A DNA stretch of 21,831 nucleotides from a virus. The first letter of the stretch is position 1, and each line of letters starts with the position of its first letter. This document shows, piece after piece, positions 7,067-13,813 of the stretch. The position numbers were made by a program, and so were the translations under genes. The stretch lies in the IMG/VR virus record IMGVR_UViG_3300023180_000460, positions 1-21,831 of that record, one strand, 5' to 3'. A model generated the notes under the pieces. That model worked only from the letters and a program-made list of their open reading frames with translations, did no database searches and was not told the origin of the DNA.

Positions 7067-7134
7067 TGAAACAATATTATTTCATCTCTGGACTTCCAAG
7101 GTCTGGTTCTACATTACTTTCTGGTATTCTTAAT
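7066..7134 (+). pseudogene. Fossil sulfotransferase N-terminus (truncated)
   Basis: From the ATG at 7066 the frame reads KQYYFISGLPRSGSTLLSG, then ILN, after which it loses family resemblance and stops at 7177-7179. GLPRSGSTLL is the 5'-phosphosulfate-binding loop of PAPS-dependent sulfotransferases, and the stretch aligns with the intact gene at 12987 (KKYYFLGGLMRSGNTLLSSILN). The break comes at exactly the point where the intact protein continues with QNPD. After about base 7134 the DNA looks like the leader of the next gene, with its GGAG site at 7157-7160. So about 23 codons remain of a roughly 270-codon gene. This is a deletion or replacement scar; the short product could not be an enzyme. 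Confidence 0.82.
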
Positions 7135-7165
7135 CGGAAAATATATTTTATTAAATGGAGACAAA

Positions 7166-8104
7166 ATGAAAATTATTAATATTGACGGTGGAATTGGAAG
7201 AATTATTACTGCTCTTCCAGCACTCCTTAAGTACCATAAAAATCATCCAGATGAAGAATGGTATCTATCAATTATGGGATGGGATTATGTTCCTTTAGGT
7301 ATTCCAGAACTTCAAGAAAGAACCTTTAATCCGGATACAAAAGGATGCTGGGAAAATTATTTCTTGAAAGCAGATGAGGTAATTTATTCTGAGCCTTATC
7401 GTCTTCCAAATTTTTATAAAGGAAAAATCTCACTTGTTGAAGCATTTGATGAAATCATTAATGAAACGGAAGATCATACAGATTTAAATTATGAAACTTT
7501 GAATCTTTCTCATGCAGAGATTCGTAAAGGTCAAGAAATAATTTATAAAGCATATGAATCTCAAGGAAAAGAACAAACGATTGTTATCAATCCATATGGT
7601 TCTACTGCACAAACATGTCCTATAGGAGTCTATGATGATTCCTTAAGGTCTTTGCCAGAAAATATGTTCATTCAACTCTGCGAACTACTTTCGGAGGATT
7701 ATAATATCATCTATATGGGATATCGACATCTTCTTTCAGAGGATAATAAGTTTGTTTATGTTCCAGATCAAGATCTTCATATGCGTGAATGGATGGGAGT
7801 AATTTCTCAAATTGATTATTTTATTGGATGTGATAGTGTTGGCCAGCACATTGCAAGGGCAACAGGAACTCAAGGATGCGTGATTATGGGAGGAACTAAT
7901 CCGATTAATATGTCTTATCCGGATTATTTTAGAATCATTCAAAGAAAAGAAGCAGTGTACTCTCCAATGAGAATCTCTGCACTCCAATCTAATCTTGCAG
8001 AAAGATTAAATAAAGAATGTATTGAATATACTGAAGAAGAAATTTTAGATGTTTACGAAAAAATTAAAAAAGATATGGCTAAAATTTTAAAAATAGTTTG
8101 TTAA
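7166..8104 (+). CDS. Glycosyltransferase family 9-like (GT-B) protein
   Basis: 312 residues with a GGAG site 5 bases before the ATG. It starts MKIINIDGGIGRIITALPAL, the N-terminal GT9 pattern in which heptosyltransferases have a GD.....P.L. The C-terminal half has TIVINPYGS (138-146), a mid-strand IIYMGYR, and the diagnostic IGCDSVGQHIARATGTQGCVIMGGTNP (about 220-246), which parallels the heptosyltransferase D-S-G..H.A.A.G.P....FG.T.P block; D223, S224 and H228 are the key matches. GT9 enzymes transfer heptose or related sugars to lipopolysaccharide or other glycans. It is less AT-rich than cassette A genes upstream and lies between two gene fossils, so it probably arrived as a separate insertion. 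Substrate unknown. Confidence 0.75.
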   Translation: MKIINIDGGIGRIITALPALLKYHKNHPDEEWYLSIMGWDYVPLGIPELQERTFNPDTKGCWENYFLKADEVIYSEPYRLPNFYKGKISLVEAFDEIINETEDHTDLNYETLNLSHAEIRKGQEIIYKAYESQGKEQTIVINPYGSTAQTCPIGVYDDSLRSLPENMFIQLCELLSEDYNIIYMGYRHLLSEDNKFVYVPDQDLHMREWMGVISQIDYFIGCDSVGQHIARATGTQGCVIMGGTNPINMSYPDYFRIIQRKEAVYSPMRISALQSNLAERLNKECIEYTEEEILDVYEKIKKDMAKILKIVC

Positions 8105-8123
8105 AGTTAAAAATGAATTTTAA

Positions 8124-8303
8124 CTACTTTTAATATTAAACTTCGGTCAAAAGCCCTTCAAGTTCCCACCACCAGCAGGTTTCCAACCATTAAATGCTGC
8201 TAATGTTCGTCCTTCTACTGTGATTGCTCGTCCTGATCAGTATGTTGATATTGTGACTTATACTGGGGATGCTTCCACTTTTTTATTTCTTATAAATAAC
8301 TAA
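8124..8303 (+). pseudogene. Fossil SPRY-type tail fibre fragment
   Basis: This frame has no start codon and opens after a stop at 8121-8123. It encodes ILNFGQKPFKFPPPAGFQP, then LNAANVRPSTVIARP and YVDIVTYTGDAST, and ends at TAA 8301-8303. The NFGQ.PF.F.PP.GF.PLN pattern is the usual end of a SPRY (B30.2) domain found in cyanophage fibre proteins, where it is followed by more repeats beginning with a TYTGD..T block. Here both ends are missing: upstream is AT-rich DNA after the GT9-like gene, and downstream it runs into a late promoter. It is the remnant of a fibre gene whose 5' part was replaced by cassette A. Its base composition matches the fibre genes, not the cassette. Confidence 0.75.
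8291..8298 (+). promoter_or_regulatory. T4-type late promoter (TATAAATA)
   Basis: An exact TATAAATA octamer stands 17 bases before the ATG of the repeat fibre gene at 8316, at the end of the fossil SPRY frame. Position, strand and exact match to the T4-like late consensus support it. It gives the second fibre module its own late transcription start, independent of the cargo genes upstream. Confidence 0.75.
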
Positions 8304-8315
8304 AAAGACTATGAA

Positions 8316-9080
8316 ATGACAAAAGCACGGGACATATCTTTTTATGGTTTGGGCGTTGGAATTCAGTCTGCTGGCTCAGTAATTTCTGGAACTGGTGTCA
8401 CTACACTCAACTTTATTGGTGCAGCAAATACCTTCACCGTTGTTGATGATAGAGTTGATATTAGTATTGCTGGTGGCATTGGGATTCAGTCTGCTGGATC
8501 AGTAATTTCAGAATCCGGTGTTACACAATTAAATTTTATTGGCGCAGCAAATACCTTTGCTGTTGTTGATGATAGAGTTGATATTAGTATTGCTGGTGGC
8601 ATTGGGATTCAGTCTGCTGGATCAGTAATTTCAGAATCCGGTATTACACAATTAAATTTTATTGGCGCAGGTAATACCTTTGCCGTAAATGGAAATACTG
8701 TAGATGTCAGTATTGCTGGTGGTGGCGGCGGTGCTGGAGGCATTGGTATTCAATCTGGAGGTTCTAGAGTTGCCTATGGTATCACTGATGTAAATATTGC
8801 AATTGGATCTACAACTTCTAGAAATATTACTGCAATTGGTGATACATCTACTATTTCTGTTGATCTTGGTGAATATTATATTTTTAGGAAACCTTCAGTC
8901 GGATTTGCTACAATGAGGGTGTTGATTGCTGGATCTAATGGAGGTATTGCCAAATCTGATTATCTTGGTGGGAGTGAACATGTCGGAATGACTACCGTTA
9001 ATACCGACCAATTCCCATGGGTGGCTGGGATTGGAATTACCATCAGTTCACTTGGTCACTTGATTTTTACAGTACCCTAA
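8316..9080 (+). CDS. Repeat-containing tail fibre-like protein
   Basis: 254 residues, starting 17 bases after an exact late promoter. Residues about 13-135 are three copies of a 41-residue unit, GIQSAGSVIS..GVT.LNFIGAANTF.VVDDRVDISIAGG, with copies 2 and 3 nearly identical in DNA. A Gly-rich linker (GGGGGAGG) leads to a different C-terminal domain with GSRVAYGITDVNIAIGSTTS, then DLGEYYIFRKPSVGFATMR and a final VAGIGITISSLGHLIFTVP. The repeats match the G.GIQS.G..I..G.T.LNF.GAGNTF.V.G..VDISI.GG pattern seen in cyanophage fibres. Such units form extended beta-rich trimeric shafts in related phages. It is followed by two carbohydrate-binding-like paralogues. Role as a fibre or whisker component is inferred; the repeat number is likely to vary between relatives. 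Confidence 0.82.
   Translation: MTKARDISFYGLGVGIQSAGSVISGTGVTTLNFIGAANTFTVVDDRVDISIAGGIGIQSAGSVISESGVTQLNFIGAANTFAVVDDRVDISIAGGIGIQSAGSVISESGITQLNFIGAGNTFAVNGNTVDVSIAGGGGGAGGIGIQSGGSRVAYGITDVNIAIGSTTSRNITAIGDTSTISVDLGEYYIFRKPSVGFATMRVLIAGSNGGIAKSDYLGGSEHVGMTTVNTDQFPWVAGIGITISSLGHLIFTVP
8352..8720 (+). repeat. Three in-frame 123-bp direct repeats
   Basis: Three tandem units of 123 bp (41 codons) begin near 8352, 8475 and 8598. Units 2 and 3 share long identical stretches, for example the 20-mer beginning at 8475 and again at 8598, while unit 1 and the end of unit 3 have diverged. The exact multiple of three keeps the fibre frame open, so slippage or unequal recombination would lengthen or shorten the fibre shaft without breaking it. 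Confidence 0.9.
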
Positions 9081-9117
9081 CTCATTTTAATCCCAACTAT
9101 AAACAAGGAGTATAACC

Positions 9118-9945
9118 ATGGCAATTACCATAGACGTAGGCAAAATCAAGCTTCAATGGAGAAGCACCTACTCTGGATCCACTGCATATGAGGTTGATGA
9201 TGTAGTTCTTTATGATGATTCCATTACCAATAGTGCATATATTGCTGTCGCTAATAGTACAGGACAAAATCCATCCAATTCTGGAACAGTAAATACCACT
9301 TATTGGAACCTTCTAGCACAAGGAGCCTCAGCAACGTCAGGAGGGACTAGTGATGGGCAAATTCAATTCAAAAACAGCACCGGATTTGCAGGAACAAGTT
9401 TGTTATTCTATGATAGTACTAATAACTATTTGGGTATCAGTAGTGAAATTCCGACAAGAACTTTAGATGTTCTTGGGACATTTCAGAGCACTAATCTGAA
9501 TATTACTGGCATTGCAACTTTCACTGATGCTAATGTTGATGATAAACTCTCATTTGATACAATTCTTGAGACCACCACTATCACAGCGGGAGCAGCAAAC
9601 GCTACTTCTAACCTCGATGTAAAGAATGGAAGTATATTTCTTTTCACCACAAACTCTGGATCTACTTGGACACACAACCTCCGTGGTGATGCATCTACAA
9701 CACTAGATAGTATTATGGATGTTGGCCAATCACTTGTAGTGACGGTAATCTCTAAACAAAACAACACAAGTTACTATACTGCAAATATCAATATTGATGG
9801 TGCTGCCCAGACAGAATATTGGTTTGCTGGTTCTGCACCTGTCGCTGGTATGTCATCTTCTGGTTATGATGCGTATAGTTGGACCATTATTAAAACTGGT
9901 TCATCCGCATTTATTGTTTTGGCAACTCAATCTCAATTTGGTTAA
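9118..9945 (+). CDS. Tail fibre-like protein with CBM5/12-like N-terminus, paralogue 1
   Basis: 275 residues after a good AAGGAG site. Residues 5-68 read VGKIKLQWRSTYSGSTAYEV, then DDVVLYD, AYIAVANSTGQNP and TTYWNLLAQGA. The W...Y.....Y...D.V.Y.....Y.......G..P.....YW..L..G layout is that of small carbohydrate-binding modules of the CBM5/12 type, which often sit in phage fibre proteins. A linker DGQIQFKNSTGFAGTSLLFYDS and a fibre-type NYLGISSEIPTRTLDVLG repeat follow. The second half (about 165-275, from ATSNLDVKNGSIF) is a separate domain with WTHNLRGDAST. It is paired with a near-copy immediately downstream. A glycan-binding fibre or tail-tip role is inferred. Confidence 0.78.
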   Translation: MAITIDVGKIKLQWRSTYSGSTAYEVDDVVLYDDSITNSAYIAVANSTGQNPSNSGTVNTTYWNLLAQGASATSGGTSDGQIQFKNSTGFAGTSLLFYDSTNNYLGISSEIPTRTLDVLGTFQSTNLNITGIATFTDANVDDKLSFDTILETTTITAGAANATSNLDVKNGSIFLFTTNSGSTWTHNLRGDASTTLDSIMDVGQSLVVTVISKQNNTSYYTANINIDGAAQTEYWFAGSAPVAGMSSSGYDAYSWTIIKTGSSAFIVLATQSQFG

Positions 9946-9951
9946 TAACTC

Positions 9952-10782
9952 ATGACAGAAGCAATTAGACAATTAGATGTAGGCAAAATTAAACTCCAAT
10001 GGAGAGGCACCTATGCTGGTGGAACTACATATGAAATTGATGATGTAGTGATGTATGACGATACAATCACTACCAGTGCTTATGTGTGTGTTGCTAATAG
10101 CACAGGAAATGTTCCATCTAGTTTGGGTACAGTAGATACCACTTATTGGAACCTTATGGCACAAGGTGCCCAAGCAGTGGCTGCGGGAACTGGTGATGGT
10201 CAAATTCAATATAAAAACACAACTGGATTTGCCGCAACAAGTTTATTATTTTATGATACTACTAATAATTATTTGGGTATTTCATCTACAATACCGACCA
10301 ATGAGATAGATGTTCTTGGCGACACATCAGTTACATCATTTACCAATATTACAGGTATTGGAACTATAAAAGACTTGGTTGTTGATAATGTTTTTGACGT
10401 AAAAAGTATCAGAAATGATGTAAATGTCATTGCTGGAGGAGCAGAGTCTACCAGTCATATTGATGTTCTAACATCTAGTTCTGTTTTATTCACCGCAAAC
10501 TCTGGAGGTACTTGGACACATAATATTCGTGGTGATGCATCTACATTATTAGATAGTATCATGTCCACTGGACAAACATTAACAGTAACTGTCATTTCAT
10601 CTCAAAATAGTGCAAGTTACTACAGTAATCAAATCACGATTGATGGATCTGCAGTAACTGAATATTGGATAAATAATACTACCCCAAGTAGTGGTAGTGC
10701 ATCAGGATATGATGTTTATAGATGGGTCATTACGAAAACTGGAGCATCTACTTTCCTTGTCTTCGCATCACAAAATCAATAG
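9952..10782 (+). CDS. Tail fibre-like protein with CBM5/12-like N-terminus, paralogue 2
   Basis: 276 residues, 6 bases after its paralogue and aligned with it along its full length. Shared blocks include DVGKIKLQWRGTY, DDVVMYDD, TTYWNLMAQGAQA, DGQIQYKNTTGFAATSLLFYD, WTHNIRGDAST.LDSIM and a VITKTGAS.F end. Divergence is greatest in the middle (DTSVTSFTNITGIGTIKDL), where receptor or packing contacts may differ. Two copies that have diverged but kept all domains suggest an old duplication maintained for separate roles, for example hetero-oligomeric fibres. No clear Shine-Dalgarno precedes its ATG. It is followed by an AGGAGGT site and the glycine-rich protein. Function as glycan-binding virion protein is inferred. 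Confidence 0.77.
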   Translation: MTEAIRQLDVGKIKLQWRGTYAGGTTYEIDDVVMYDDTITTSAYVCVANSTGNVPSSLGTVDTTYWNLMAQGAQAVAAGTGDGQIQYKNTTGFAATSLLFYDTTNNYLGISSTIPTNEIDVLGDTSVTSFTNITGIGTIKDLVVDNVFDVKSIRNDVNVIAGGAESTSHIDVLTSSSVLFTANSGGTWTHNIRGDASTLLDSIMSTGQTLTVTVISSQNSASYYSNQITIDGSAVTEYWINNTTPSSGSASGYDVYRWVITKTGASTFLVFASQNQ

Positions 10783-10794
10783 GAGGTAAAAAAT

Positions 10795-11793
10795 ATGTTT
10801 GGCAATAGTTGGTTTAGAAAAGAAAAACCTCTTCTTGGTTCTTTTGGTTCTGGTGCATCTGGATTTGGTTTTTCTAGAAAAAAGAGAGGTTTAAGGTTAA
10901 ATTTATCTGGTTCCTATAGCACCACTGATGATGGAGATTATCGTATAGTTGAATGGTCTGGTGGAGGATCCGTTTCAGTTCTCAGTTATGCTGAAAATGG
11001 ACCTGATAATAATGTCGATATTTATGTTTGTGCTGGTGGCGGCGGTGGTGGAACAAATAATCCATCAAATGCATGGGGAACCGCCGGCGGTGGCGGCGGA
11101 GGAGGAGTTATTGATGCTCCAGGTTACGATATAAGAAATTTGCCGTCATCTATACCAATTACTGTTGGTGGCGGTGGTGGTGGAAGTGGTTCCACTCCCT
11201 CTCCTGGCGGAAATGGATCTCCTTCAATTTTTGGAACATTTACTGCTATTGGTGGTGGGGGTGGTAGATCTCAAAATTCATCAACACCTGGAGGAAATCC
11301 TGGTGGTGCTGGCGGAGGAGGTGGAGGCGGATATAGATGTAGAGGAGCTTCTGCAGGTGGATTTGGGTATCAAAGTCCCCCAAGAAGTGGTGCTCCTTCC
11401 CCAAGTCCTTTTGGACAATCTGCTGATAGTATAACTTATGGATATGGTTACAATGGTGGCAGCTGCGGCAATGGTAGTGCAAGCGGAGGTGGTGCAGGTG
11501 GCGCTGGGCAAGGAACTACTTATGGAAACTCTAACGGAGGTTCTGGTAGATCTTTACCAGCACCACTAAACATACCAGGAACAAGAATTTTTTCTGGTGG
11601 TGGTGGAACCGCTAGTGATAGAAGATCGACCAGTCCTGGAGCAGGGGGAAGTGGAATTGGTGGTAGAGGAAGTGGACCACTTGGTCCAACTTCAGCTGTT
11701 GCTAATACTGGTTCTGGAGGTGGTTCAGGAAATGGTCCCAGTGGTGGACCTGGTTCTACTGGAAGAGTTTTTCTCCGTTATAAATTTCAGTAA
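10795..11793 (+). CDS. Glycine-rich adhesin-like protein
   Basis: 332 residues after an excellent AGGAGGT site. The first 35 residues are basic (WFRKEKPLLG, SRKKRGLRLNLSG); then SYSTTDDGDYRIVEWSGGGS and DIYVCAGGGGGG lead into about 230 residues made of Gly blocks of 5-7 residues spaced by Ser, Pro, Asn and Thr. The V.VAGGGGGG entry is the mark of the glycine-rich domain found in many phage fibre-tip proteins. In the T4-like Salmonella phage S16, the adhesin gp38 uses such blocks as packed polyglycine-II helices whose loops choose the receptor; a similar architecture is plausible here. It ends GRVFLRYKFQ. G-rich codons make this the most GC-rich coding stretch of the window and generate several false ORFs in other frames. 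A receptor-contacting tip role is inferred from composition and position. Confidence 0.78.
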   Translation: MFGNSWFRKEKPLLGSFGSGASGFGFSRKKRGLRLNLSGSYSTTDDGDYRIVEWSGGGSVSVLSYAENGPDNNVDIYVCAGGGGGGTNNPSNAWGTAGGGGGGGVIDAPGYDIRNLPSSIPITVGGGGGGSGSTPSPGGNGSPSIFGTFTAIGGGGGRSQNSSTPGGNPGGAGGGGGGGYRCRGASAGGFGYQSPPRSGAPSPSPFGQSADSITYGYGYNGGSCGNGSASGGGAGGAGQGTTYGNSNGGSGRSLPAPLNIPGTRIFSGGGGTASDRRSTSPGAGGSGIGGRGSGPLGPTSAVANTGSGGGSGNGPSGGPGSTGRVFLRYKFQ

Positions 11794-11813
11794 ATTAATT
11801 AATCTGTCAAGAA

Positions 11814-12296
11814 ATGGAAAATCAAACATCGTATGCAAATTTAAATGATGAAGGTAAAGTCGTAAGAATTGTTTGCGAAAGTCTTGAGTATTTAAATGAA
11901 AATTATTATGGAACTTGGGTTGATGCATTACTGGATCATGATACAAAGCAAAGAGCTGAAATTGGTATGAAGTATAATGCCGATCTTCAAATTTTTTATA
12001 ATGAAGAATTACCTGATAATACTGGTTATTGGGTACTAGATCGTAATACTGGTAGATATAATAATATTAAACCATATCCAGATGATAGACCTGATGTTAG
12101 GCAGTGGAGTTGGAATCATTTAACTGGTGAATGGGAACCATACTCTAGTGCTGTTTATAAAACTGATCCAAGAATAACATCTGATTATCCAAATGATGGA
12201 CTTTATTATAGATATCATTTCGGAAGTGATACTTGGAGAAGAGTTGAATACATTGAAAATGAAGATGGAAATTATATTGAAACTGATGTTGACTAA
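11814..12296 (+). CDS. Conserved-looking cyanophage tail-region protein (160 aa)
   Basis: 160 residues. It begins with a short beta section, YANLNDEGKVVRIVCESLEY, then a KQRAEIGMKYNADLQIFYNEE stretch (about 44-64), WVLDRNTGRYNNIKPYPDDRP and a Trp-rich WSWNHLTGEWEPY. The RA.IGM.Y....D.F, then W.L......W....P.PDD pattern recurs in small proteins next to cyanophage fibre genes, where the upstream form is usually A.ID..N.V..V. They are thought to be virion or fibre-assembly proteins, but no function is established. It is the last gene before cassette B: a GATAAATA late-type octamer and then the oxygenase gene follow. No membrane or catalytic motif is visible. Confidence 0.68.
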   Translation: MENQTSYANLNDEGKVVRIVCESLEYLNENYYGTWVDALLDHDTKQRAEIGMKYNADLQIFYNEELPDNTGYWVLDRNTGRYNNIKPYPDDRPDVRQWSWNHLTGEWEPYSSAVYKTDPRITSDYPNDGLYYRYHFGSDTWRRVEYIENEDGNYIETDVD

Positions 12297-12301
12297 CAGT
12301 T

Positions 12302-12309
12302 GATAAATA
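12302..12309 (+). promoter_or_regulatory. Late-promoter-like octamer (GATAAATA)
   Basis: GATAAATA lies 29 bases before the ATG at 12339, in the only gap (42 bases) between the fibre module and cassette B. It matches the relaxed cyanophage late consensus NATAAATA but not TATAAATA. If active it would drive the cargo genes late with the virion genes. Chance matches to the relaxed form also occur inside genes (for example 3028-3035), so support is moderate. Confidence 0.4.
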
Positions 12310-12338
12310 AATTACTACTATGAAAGGTTGTAGACATT

Positions 12339-12983
12339 ATGGGACAAATTGTTAATGTATTTTCACCATGGTTTTATCAAACAAATATAAATTTAAATAA
12401 AAAATATAGAGAAAAAGTCACTTCTAAGCTAAGAAGATTATATTATAAAAATAAATTTCTAAATGCTAAAGATTGGAATTGTAATGTCCATTCCTCATTT
12501 GGAGAAAAAAGACTTCCAGATCATTTTAACTGGAGTCCATTATTAGATGCTTATAGTATTAAAATTACTGAATTCATTAATGAAAATAACTTAAATTGTA
12601 CATATTTTCATATTGAGGATATTTGGTACAATGTTTATGGTAAGATGCAGAACCAAGAAATGCACACACATCATGGTTCTGGGATAAATTTTAGTGCTGT
12701 TCATTTTTTACAATTTGACAATAAAACTGACCCTCCAATAAGATTTTGCAACACAAATGATTCTTTTGTTAAGAAAAGATCTGATTCAGAAATTAAAGAT
12801 TTGGTGAATACTGGTATCGGATATTATCAGAATTCATACGATCCAGAAATAGTGGAGGGATCTTTTTTAATATTTCCAAATTGTTTGAGTCATGAAGTTC
12901 CAATGAAATTTACTAGTAAATTACGAATGACAATATCAATGAATATTAATATTCAATTGAGATCAACAGGATGTGATTGTTAA
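12339..12983 (+). CDS. 2OG-Fe(II)-oxygenase-like protein (2OG-FeII_Oxy_5-like)
   Basis: 214 residues. The N-terminus NVFSPWFYQTNI has the short beta start seen in this family. The core is IEDIWYNVYGKMQNQEMHTH (about 92-111), HGSGINFSAVHFLQFD, EGSFLIFPNCLSHEVP (173-188) and LRMTISMNI (195-203). These match W.N.Y......H.H.....S.V.FL, G....FP....H.V and R.TIS.N. Candidate ligands are H109, H111 or H112 and H185; R196 would bind 2-oxoglutarate. As in the gene at 5142, with which it shares most, an HxD acid is not apparent. It leads cassette B and is followed by a sulfotransferase after 3 bases. Substrate unknown. Confidence 0.7.
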   Translation: MGQIVNVFSPWFYQTNINLNKKYREKVTSKLRRLYYKNKFLNAKDWNCNVHSSFGEKRLPDHFNWSPLLDAYSIKITEFINENNLNCTYFHIEDIWYNVYGKMQNQEMHTHHGSGINFSAVHFLQFDNKTDPPIRFCNTNDSFVKKRSDSEIKDLVNTGIGYYQNSYDPEIVEGSFLIFPNCLSHEVPMKFTSKLRMTISMNINIQLRSTGCDC

Positions 12984-12986
12984 TTT

Positions 12987-13811
12987 ATGAAAAATAAAAA
13001 ATATTATTTTTTAGGTGGATTGATGAGAAGTGGAAATACACTACTATCGTCAATACTTAATCAAAATCCAGACATTAAAGTTTCCCCTAACTCACTTGTT
13101 CCCGATTTATATCAATCATTAGATAGTTTAAGATTTAAACCAAATTTTGACTTGCATGACTCAAATTTAGATTTAATAGATAATTTTTTAAAAAAGTCTA
13201 TAGATATTTTTTACGAAAACATAGATTGTAAATATCTCATAGACAGAAATGGAGCATGGGGGACACCAGAGAATTTAGAGAAAATAAAAAAATATATAAC
13301 GGAAGATGTTAAAATAATATTTCCAGTAAGAAATATTACAGATATATTATCCTCTTTTATCAGAGCACTAAAAAGTCACCCAAATAATAACATAACAGAA
13401 GAAGCATACAATCATACATATCCATACCTCAGTGATGATGATAGAATATGTGATTACTTGATGTCAACAGGTTCACCCATGTTGGACTTGCAATTATATT
13501 CATTAAAAAATTTATTAAAAGAAGAAAATAGAAAATATTTACATATCATAGAGTATGAAGATTTAGTTTCAAATCCAAAAAAACAAATAAAAAAAATTTA
13601 TGATTTTTTAGAAATACCTTATTATGACCATGATTTTAAAAATATATGTCAATATTCTTTTGAGAAGAAATCATATAATGATATTGAATCTTTAGGTGTC
13701 CCTTTACATAGTATCAACACAGGAATTGTAAAAAAGAGATCTCCCAGGTCTAAAACAGTTCTATCAAAATATGCATATCAAAAATATTCTAATTTAGAAT
13801 TTTGGAGATAG
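12987..13811 (+). CDS. PAPS-dependent sulfotransferase
   Basis: 274 residues. The N-terminal KKYYFLGGLMRSGNTLLSSI (5-23) is the 5'-phosphosulfate loop, with R14, S15, G16 and N17 in the positions seen in bacterial sulfotransferases. IIFPVRNITDILSS (110-123) is the 3'-phosphate motif with R115 and S122/S123. The YLHIIEYEDLVSNPKKQIKKIYDFLEIPY block (about 184-212) is also typical. These enzymes move sulfate from PAPS to hydroxyls of glycans, lipids or proteins. The phage would depend on host PAPS. It shares its N-terminal region with the fossil at 7066, implying that this family is a repeated guest in both cassettes. It ends overlapping the ribosome binding site of the next, unrelated sulfotransferase. 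Confidence 0.87.
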   Translation: MKNKKYYFLGGLMRSGNTLLSSILNQNPDIKVSPNSLVPDLYQSLDSLRFKPNFDLHDSNLDLIDNFLKKSIDIFYENIDCKYLIDRNGAWGTPENLEKIKKYITEDVKIIFPVRNITDILSSFIRALKSHPNNNITEEAYNHTYPYLSDDDRICDYLMSTGSPMLDLQLYSLKNLLKEENRKYLHIIEYEDLVSNPKKQIKKIYDFLEIPYYDHDFKNICQYSFEKKSYNDIESLGVPLHSINTGIVKKRSPRSKTVLSKYAYQKYSNLEFWR

Positions 13812-13813
13812 TT

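Noticed and set aside
9098-9105. TATAAACA as a late promoter for the gene at 9118
   Set aside because: It has a mismatch and would start transcription inside the ribosome binding site of that gene.
11165-11848. Several ORFs in other frames and on the - strand over the glycine-rich gene
   Set aside because: They arise from the G-rich repeat codons, show low-complexity V/L/E or H/S/T strings, and lack ribosome binding sites.
12320-12355. 11-residue leader ORF overlapping the start of the gene at 12339
   Set aside because: Too short, and nothing beyond the ATG supports translation.
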